Part shown: in pieces, positions 58,693-64,000 of the stretch | Numbering within the stretch: the stretch's first letter is position 1 | Layout: each line of letters starts with the position of its first letter | Translations under genes and position numbers: made by a program | Notes under the pieces: model-generated | The model's database searches: none | Seen by the model: the letters and a program-made list of their open reading frames with translations, nothing else | Told to the model about the DNA's origin: nothing | From: JBMYTN01 sp049604415 | Lineage (GTDB): Bacteria; Pseudomonadota; Alphaproteobacteria; Rhodospirillales; Rhodospirillaceae | Length of the DNA stretch: 64,000 nucleotides | Direction of reading: 5' to 3' | NCBI GenBank assembly: GCA_049604415.1 | Contig: JBMYTN010000004.1 | Location: 91,651 to 155,650, forward strand

Positions 58693-61600
58693 ATGGACGG
58701 CGCGCGCTCAGAGGCACGCAACGCTCTGACAAACGGTGATCTGGAGATCGCGGTTCTGTCGGTCCGCCATGGGTCCGCAACCCAACAACAGAGCGAATCG
58801 GTCGGACGTTCCCTAACCTGTTTGGGCCGCCCCGCCGCCGAGCGGGGGGCGTGGTCCACGGAAGCGCTGCGCTTGGCCGATGAAATATTCATGACCTGCG
58901 AACAGGCCGCCTTGGCCCCCGAGGCGCTGCCGACAGACACCCAACTGATTGTTGCAGGCGGTTCCGCTGACGATTTGGCGCGGCTGGCCGGTCTGTTTGG
59001 CCTGCAAAGAGAGCCGATTGGCTTGGTCACGCCTAATCCGGGGGCGCCTGCAGAGGATGGTTTGGTGACCTTGGCCCATGCGGCTGTGGCAACAGAATCC
59101 CTGGTGATCGTCGTTTCAAACAGGGCTGAGAGCATCACGGTGGCTTTGCTGCGCGAGGCCAAGGATGCGCAACAGGCTGGGGATGGGATCCTCGGCTTTC
59201 TGCCGTCCAGCGGGCCAATGGGATTGCAGACATCGCTTAAAGTCTGGCTGGATCAAAGGGTTCCGTATGCCATTGGCGCGCAGCGCGGGTCTGCGGGACC
59301 GGACCTCGCCGAGGGTGCTGCGGTGCCGTTTCTTCCTTTGGCGGCCTACCGGCGTGATGATTTGGGCCGATGGGCGAAATCCCTGGCCGAGGCCTTAATG
59401 ACAAGAGAAGCTGCCCAGGAGCCATGGTCACCGCTGGCCTTGGCATGGTCTCTTTTGCAGCTTAGTGCTGGACGGCCCAATCGGGTTTTGTTGCCCAGCG
59501 GTGATCGCGACGCTTGCATAGACGCGCTGCGGGCTTTGGCCGCCGGGGAGACGCCGGATGGGTTTACGGATGGCCGCAACGGGGACCTGATCCCCTCGAA
59601 CGGATCGGCGGTGGCGGCTTGGCTGTCCGGCGGCCCAGTGCCCTCCGACAGGGACTGGGCCGACGCTTTGGGCGGTCCAATGCCCACATCCCTGATCGCC
59701 TTGCCAGCCTCCCTTGATCTGCATACTGCCTCGGGAGATGCCGTTGGTATCCTCCCCCCAGCAGAGCCCGAAGCCCTGTTGGGAACAGTGCAACCGGGAC
59801 CGGGTTCGGTGCGGCGGCGCGCGGGTATTTGGAGCCCAGACCACTTGCCCTGGGTTCGCGATCATCGGGTCGGCGGTCGGGCGAAACTCCCGGCGGCGGC
59901 CATGCTGCTGGGTGCGGTGGCACAATCTGTCCGGAGTAAAGTCGAGGACCCCTCGGTGCCCAAAGCCCCGCTGGTCCTGGAAGGGATCAAGTTGCATGCG
60001 GCGGTGGATCTGGAGGCCTCCGATGGCACGGCCTTGCCACGACATTGCCTGTGGGAGCAGGAGACTTCCGGCTCTCAGGCTTTGACCTTGTGGACCGCTC
60101 CGTCTGATCTTGCGGTCGCCTCTGGGGCGGTCCTCTCGGAAGCCAGTTGGACCCGGGTGATGAGCGCGCAGCCTGTTGCTGCCCGCTCGGCCATAGCACC
60201 GGTTCGCCAGATTGCGGATCTGTCCACACAATGCCCCGATCCGGTGGATGGCACAGCATTGGACCAAGCGGCCCGGGCCGTTGGTATCGCGTATGGACCG
60301 GCCTTTCAGGGGCTCTCCGGGGTTTGGCGGGCCGCCGGATCCGGGCGGGCCTTGGGTCTGGTGCGCTTGCCCGCCGCGACAGGCCCTAGTGACGGTGGCG
60401 GGGCAGGCGCGGGTCTGGTGCATCCGGCCTTGTTGGATGCGGCGTTCCAGGTCTTGCATGCCGCCTTCGAGGCCCCGCAACCCGTCGCCCTGTTGCCGAT
60501 CTCAGCGGACCGGATCACGGTCTGGCCCCGACCGACCTCCGAGGCTGTGGAAACCGTCTGGGTCGAGATTGTCGCCCGCCCGGAAACCGCCGCCGGGCGC
60601 AGTGCGGATGTGACGCTGTATGATGAGCGGGGTCACGGCGTGATGCGGGTGGACGGGCTGGCCTTGGTCCGCGCCCGAATGACCCAAGCCCTGGAGCAGA
60701 CCCAACCGGGCCAAGGCCCCGCCGGATTGGCCTTGGTGCAGCGCCCTCGGCGGGTGCCGGATTTCGGCGAGGTCGAACTCGAGGTCCTGGCCGCCGGGAT
60801 CAATTTCCGCGATGTGCTGGCCTCTTTGGGGCTCTATCCCGATGCGGTTGGCGCACCGGGCTGTGAAGCTGCCGGGCGGATCAGCGCCTTGGGTCCCGGG
60901 GTCGAGGGCTTTGCCGTTGGGGACCTTGTCTTCGGTTTGGTTTATGAGGCCGCACGGGATCATGTGATTGCCCGGGCCGATCATCTCCGTCCGATCCCTC
61001 CCGGTCTGGACCCGGTCCAGGCCGCTGCCATTCCAGCCGCAACCCTGACGGCCTGGTATGGGCTGCATAGTCTGGCCGGGATCAAAGCTGGGGAGCGGGT
61101 CTTGATCCAGGCGGTCACCGGCGGTGTCGGCCACGCCGCTGCCGGGATCGCCAAGGCCGCCGGAGCGGTGCTGTTGGGGTCCTGCAGCGCGGCCAAGCGC
61201 GAGGCCGCCCAGAGCCTTGGGGTTGCCGATCCTTTGGACTCTCGGGACCCGGACGCCTTTGCGCAGGGGCTGCAGAGTGCCGTTGCCGCACAGGGCAAAA
61301 TCGATATTGTGGTGAATTGCCTGACCGGGGACTTTCTGGACGCAACCTTGAACGCCCTGTCCCCTGAGGCCCGGTTCATTGAGCTGGGGCGATTGGATCT
61401 GCGCGCCGAGGCTTTTGCCCAGCATTGCCCGGACGGGGCCTATCATGTTCTGCATCTGCCCGAGGGGCCAGAGATCGGCGCAATGCTGGCAGAAATCGCG
61501 GCTTTGATGGCTGAGGGGGCCTTGCCGCTGCCACCGATCCAGGTCTTTCCCGCCGCGCAAGCTGCCGAGGCCTTTGCCCTGATGCGCGATGGCAAGCATA

Positions 61601-62181
61601 TCGGCAAGCTGGTCCTGACATTCGGCAATGGCGCTGAGGGGACAGACGCTCATGGCGTCGCTCAGAGCGCGGCTGGACAGGCGACCGCTGCAGCGGTGGT
61701 AACACCTGAAGCCTCCATCGTACCCTCGGAAGCCCAATCGGCGGCCGATTTGGACGCGGTGGTCCGGGCGGAGATTGCCGCTGTCTTGGGCCAAACCGAT
61801 CCGGCTGGGATTGATCCGGAAACGGGCTTTTTTGCTCTGGGCTTTGACAGCTTGACCTCCGTGGAGTTGCGCAACCGGCTGCAAAGCCAGCTCGGTTTGA
61901 CCCTGCCCTCGACCTTGGCCTTTGATTACCCGACCCCCGCAGCACTCAGCACCCATCTGGCCGAGCGCCTCGGTACGGCAGAGGGAACACTGGCTGATGG
62001 GGGGGCTCAAGGGGCGGCTGAAGGGACGGGGCTGGGGGCCGGCTCCGGTCCAACAACCCCAGATGTGCCGGCGGATTCTGCGCGGGCGGAGCCGCTCGGA
62101 GCCAGCTCAGACCTCGATGCCATGAGCGAGGAGGAGGCCGAAGCGGCCTTGTTGCGCGAGTTGGAAGGCAGCGGTTTCTAG
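58693..62181 (+). CDS. type I polyketide synthase: eroded KS, no AT, DH-ER-ACP
   Basis: 1162 residues from the ATG at 58693 (ribosome site GGGAGGACGCA; another ATG nine codons upstream lacks one). Residues about 18-235 look like a ketosynthase remnant without the active-site Cys and His motifs. KS-AT and post-AT linker-like stretches follow (about 240-340) with no acyltransferase between. The dehydratase keeps His391 in H-x(3)-G-x(4)-P and Asp582 in H-P-A-L-L-D. The enoyl reductase has T-G-G-V-G near 810. The carrier Ser1053 lies in G-F-D-S-L. No ketoreductase is seen. The acidic C-terminal E-E-E-A-E-A-A-L-L-R-E-L may dock to the next protein. Confidence 0.88.
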   Translation: MDGARSEARNALTNGDLEIAVLSVRHGSATQQQSESVGRSLTCLGRPAAERGAWSTEALRLADEIFMTCEQAALAPEALPTDTQLIVAGGSADDLARLAGLFGLQREPIGLVTPNPGAPAEDGLVTLAHAAVATESLVIVVSNRAESITVALLREAKDAQQAGDGILGFLPSSGPMGLQTSLKVWLDQRVPYAIGAQRGSAGPDLAEGAAVPFLPLAAYRRDDLGRWAKSLAEALMTREAAQEPWSPLALAWSLLQLSAGRPNRVLLPSGDRDACIDALRALAAGETPDGFTDGRNGDLIPSNGSAVAAWLSGGPVPSDRDWADALGGPMPTSLIALPASLDLHTASGDAVGILPPAEPEALLGTVQPGPGSVRRRAGIWSPDHLPWVRDHRVGGRAKLPAAAMLLGAVAQSVRSKVEDPSVPKAPLVLEGIKLHAAVDLEASDGTALPRHCLWEQETSGSQALTLWTAPSDLAVASGAVLSEASWTRVMSAQPVAARSAIAPVRQIADLSTQCPDPVDGTALDQAARAVGIAYGPAFQGLSGVWRAAGSGRALGLVRLPAATGPSDGGGAGAGLVHPALLDAAFQVLHAAFEAPQPVALLPISADRITVWPRPTSEAVETVWVEIVARPETAAGRSADVTLYDERGHGVMRVDGLALVRARMTQALEQTQPGQGPAGLALVQRPRRVPDFGEVELEVLAAGINFRDVLASLGLYPDAVGAPGCEAAGRISALGPGVEGFAVGDLVFGLVYEAARDHVIARADHLRPIPPGLDPVQAAAIPAATLTAWYGLHSLAGIKAGERVLIQAVTGGVGHAAAGIAKAAGAVLLGSCSAAKREAAQSLGVADPLDSRDPDAFAQGLQSAVAAQGKIDIVVNCLTGDFLDATLNALSPEARFIELGRLDLRAEAFAQHCPDGAYHVLHLPEGPEIGAMLAEIAALMAEGALPLPPIQVFPAAQAAEAFALMRDGKHIGKLVLTFGNGAEGTDAHGVAQSAAGQATAAAVVTPEASIVPSEAQSAADLDAVVRAEIAAVLGQTDPAGIDPETGFFALGFDSLTSVELRNRLQSQLGLTLPSTLAFDYPTPAALSTHLAERLGTAEGTLADGGAQGAAEGTGLGAGSGPTTPDVPADSARAEPLGASSDLDAMSEEEAEAALLRELEGSGF

Positions 62182-62283
62182 GTTTATGAGGCCACGGCCT
62201 AGACAAATTCGGATCTGAAGACTCCCGATTTCGGAGAAACACCTCATCTATTCCTGATAATTTTTGCAGGTACGGACTGATTT

Positions 62284-64000
62284 ATGGCCGATGGTGGCGC
62301 ACAAGCGGGGATGACAAAGGCGGACGCAACGGCCGGGGGGGAAGCCTCCGCCGTCAAGCGTGCTTTGGCCGCTTTGCGTGAAGCCAAAGCCAAAATCGCC
62401 GCGCTGGAAAATGCCGCCCGCGCGCCAATTGCCGTGATTGGGATGGGGTGCCGTTTCCCCGGGGCCGAAGATCCGGAGGCGTTTTGGCAGCTGCTCGCGG
62501 AGGGGCGCGATGCGGTTGGCCCCTTGCCGCCGGGACGCTGGGACCGGGAGGCCTGGTATGATCCGGACCCGGAGGTTCCCGGTCGGACCTATGTTGATCG
62601 GGCCGGGTGGATTGATCTGCCCGACGGGTTGGATGCGACCTTTTTTGGCATCACCCCCAAGGAAGCCCGGACCTTAGATCCGCAACAGCGCCTGACCCTG
62701 GAAGTGGCCTGGGAGTCCTTGGAACATGCTGGGATCCGGCCCTCCAGCCTGCAAGGCAGCCGCGCCGGGGTCTATATGGGTGTCTCCAGCGACGATTATA
62801 TGCGCCTGGCCGCCCGGGATCCCGACAGCATTGATGCCTATTTGACCACCGGCAATGTCCATTCCGTGGTCTCCGGGCGGTTGTCCTACATCCTGGGGCT
62901 GACCGGGCCGTCGGTCAGTGTCGATACCGCCTGTTCCTCGGCGCTGGTGGCGGTGGCCCAGGCGATCTCGGCCTTGCGGGCCGGGGATTGCGATCTGGCT
63001 CTGGCAGGTGGGGTCAACACCATCCTGTCACCGGAATTTTTCGTCAATTTCTGCAAAGCGGGCATGCTGTCGCCGGCCGGGCGCTGTGCCACCTTTGATG
63101 CCAGCGCCGATGGGTTCACCCGGGCGGAAGGCTGCGGCATTTTGGTGCTCAAATCCCTTGAGGCCGCAGAGCGGGACGGGGATCGGATCCTGGCCGTACT
63201 GGCGGGTGGGGAGATTAATCAGGATGGCCGAACCTCGGGGCTGACCGTGCCCTCTGGCCCATCGCAAGTGGCGCTGATCCGGCGCGCCCTGGAGCGTGCG
63301 GGTCTCAGCCCGGCACAGATCGACCATGTGGAAGCCCATGGCACCGGCACCAGCCTGGGCGACCCCATTGAGCTGGGTGCTTTGGGCAGTGTGTTTGGCG
63401 GTGACGAGGCTGCGGACCGGCCTGGACCTTTGGTGGTTGGTTCGGTGAAGACCAATCTGGGCCATTTGGAAAGTGCCGCCGGGGTGGCCGGGTTGATCAA
63501 GGTGATCCTGTCCTTGCAGCATGGCCAGATCCCACAGCATCTGCATTTCAAGACGCCAACCCCCCATGCGGATTGGGACAGCCTGCCGGTGCAAATTCCC
63601 GGCGACGGCCCAATGGCCTGGCCGCGCAGCGCCGAGCGCCCGCGCATCGCTGGGGTCTCAAGCTTCGGCTTTTCCGGCACCAACGCCCATATCCTGGTCC
63701 AGGAAGCCCCCGAGCCATCTGAACAAGAGCAAGGTCCAGAGGCGTCACAGCCGCTGCCCCAACCGCTGCCCCAACCGCTGCCCCAACCGCTGCCCCAACC
63801 GCTGCCACTGTTGCTCTCGGCCAAAGACCCAGACGCCCTGCGCGGTCTCGCTGCCCGATGGGCCGACCGCTTGGCCACACCCGAGGCCCCGGTGGCCAAT
63901 CTGCTCGCCACAGCAGCCCGGGGGCGGGAGATGTTTGCCGAACGCCTCTCTCTCAGCGCAGCCGATGGCCCCGGTTTGGCGGTGGCGTTGCAAAGCTGGC
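62284..64000 (+). CDS. type I polyketide synthase with intact KS, 3' end outside window
   Basis: The frame is open from the ATG at 62284 to the window end (572 codons). Residues about 23-45 form a docking coiled coil (A-V-K-R-A-L-A-A-L-R-E-A-K-A-K-I-A-A-L). The ketosynthase at about 48-480 has the full triad: Cys217 (D-T-A-C-S-S), His352 (E-A-H-G-T-G-T-S) and His394 (N-L-G-H-L-E). A Pro-Leu-Pro-Gln repeat follows, then the start of a KS-AT linker (L-L-L-S-A-K-D-P-D-A-L), so an acyltransferase is expected next. It starts 102 bp after the first PKS gene. Together they probably make a reduced lipid-like polyketide. Confidence 0.9.
   Translation, partial: MADGGAQAGMTKADATAGGEASAVKRALAALREAKAKIAALENAARAPIAVIGMGCRFPGAEDPEAFWQLLAEGRDAVGPLPPGRWDREAWYDPDPEVPGRTYVDRAGWIDLPDGLDATFFGITPKEARTLDPQQRLTLEVAWESLEHAGIRPSSLQGSRAGVYMGVSSDDYMRLAARDPDSIDAYLTTGNVHSVVSGRLSYILGLTGPSVSVDTACSSALVAVAQAISALRAGDCDLALAGGVNTILSPEFFVNFCKAGMLSPAGRCATFDASADGFTRAEGCGILVLKSLEAAERDGDRILAVLAGGEINQDGRTSGLTVPSGPSQVALIRRALERAGLSPAQIDHVEAHGTGTSLGDPIELGALGSVFGGDEAADRPGPLVVGSVKTNLGHLESAAGVAGLIKVILSLQHGQIPQHLHFKTPTPHADWDSLPVQIPGDGPMAWPRSAERPRIAGVSSFGFSGTNAHILVQEAPEPSEQEQGPEASQPLPQPLPQPLPQPLPQPLPLLLSAKDPDALRGLAARWADRLATPEAPVANLLATAARGREMFAERLSLSAADGPGLAVALQSW
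63751..63798 (+). repeat. 12-bp tandem repeat inside the PKS gene
   Basis: CCGCTGCCCCAA is repeated four times without change, followed by a partial fifth copy (CCGCTGCCACTG). It encodes repeated Pro-Leu-Pro-Gln in the linker after the ketosynthase. The length may vary between strains by slippage. Confidence 0.9.

Noticed and set aside
1..64000. tRNA, rRNA, CRISPR array, complete IS element or prophage
   Set aside because: None was recognised on either strand. No transposase, integrase or Cas-like protein is encoded, and no regular spacer-repeat pattern is present.

Overview
The window looks like chromosomal DNA of a GC-rich alphaproteobacterium, most likely Rhodospirillales. This rests on three things: a three-gene transhydrogenase of the Rhodospirillum type, a hydrogenase cluster whose gene order matches that recalled for Rhodobacter capsulatus, and several chemoreceptor or c-di-GMP proteins typical of free-living species. 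Assignment below order level is not supported. No rRNA, tRNA, CRISPR array or complete IS element was seen.

Layout: (1) 1-9.2 kb holds a membrane-anchored protein cut by the left edge, an apparently self-regulated TetR repressor, a HigBA-type toxin-antitoxin pair, a large HD-GYP phosphodiesterase, an FmdB zinc ribbon, a globin-coupled chemoreceptor fused to PilZ-like and extra C-terminal domains, and a secreted DUF3108-like protein. (2) 9.65-12.64 kb is pntAA-pntAB-pntB with a strong terminator, followed by a 265-bp MITE-like element with 24-bp terminal inverted repeats. (3) 13.3-19.2 kb is a TakP-type TRAP transporter for organic acids, grouped with an amidase-fold protein that has lost its catalytic triad and a D-2-hydroxyacid dehydrogenase. 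(4) 19.2-22 kb is an HPr-kinase-like protein divergent from an ABC exporter. (5) 22.1-25.8 kb encodes a sodium-pumping acyl-CoA (probably methylmalonyl-CoA) decarboxylase.

(6) 26-46.7 kb is a complete uptake [NiFe]-hydrogenase locus, entirely on the minus strand. In transcription order it is hupTUV-hypF, hupSLC, hupDFGHJK-hypAB-hupR-hypCDE. HupUV with the kinase HupT form the H2-sensing branch and HupR is the NtrC-type activator. HupSLC is the membrane enzyme, with the six-cysteine proximal cluster of oxygen-tolerant hydrogenases, and the remaining genes mature it. Two sigma-54 promoters are visible, one before hupS and one in the long hupC-hupD gap, and HupR keeps the GAFTGA loop that contacts sigma-54.

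(7) 46.9-58.2 kb is mixed housekeeping: a WcaJ-type sugar transferase, a solute-binding protein divergent from an orphan sensor kinase, folB and folM, a TelA-family protein, a LysR regulator, two RNA methyltransferase-type proteins and a Gly/Met-rich protein. (8) From 58.7 kb to the right edge lies a type I polyketide synthase. Its first protein carries an eroded ketosynthase, no acyltransferase, then DH-ER-ACP. The second begins with an intact ketosynthase and runs off the window.
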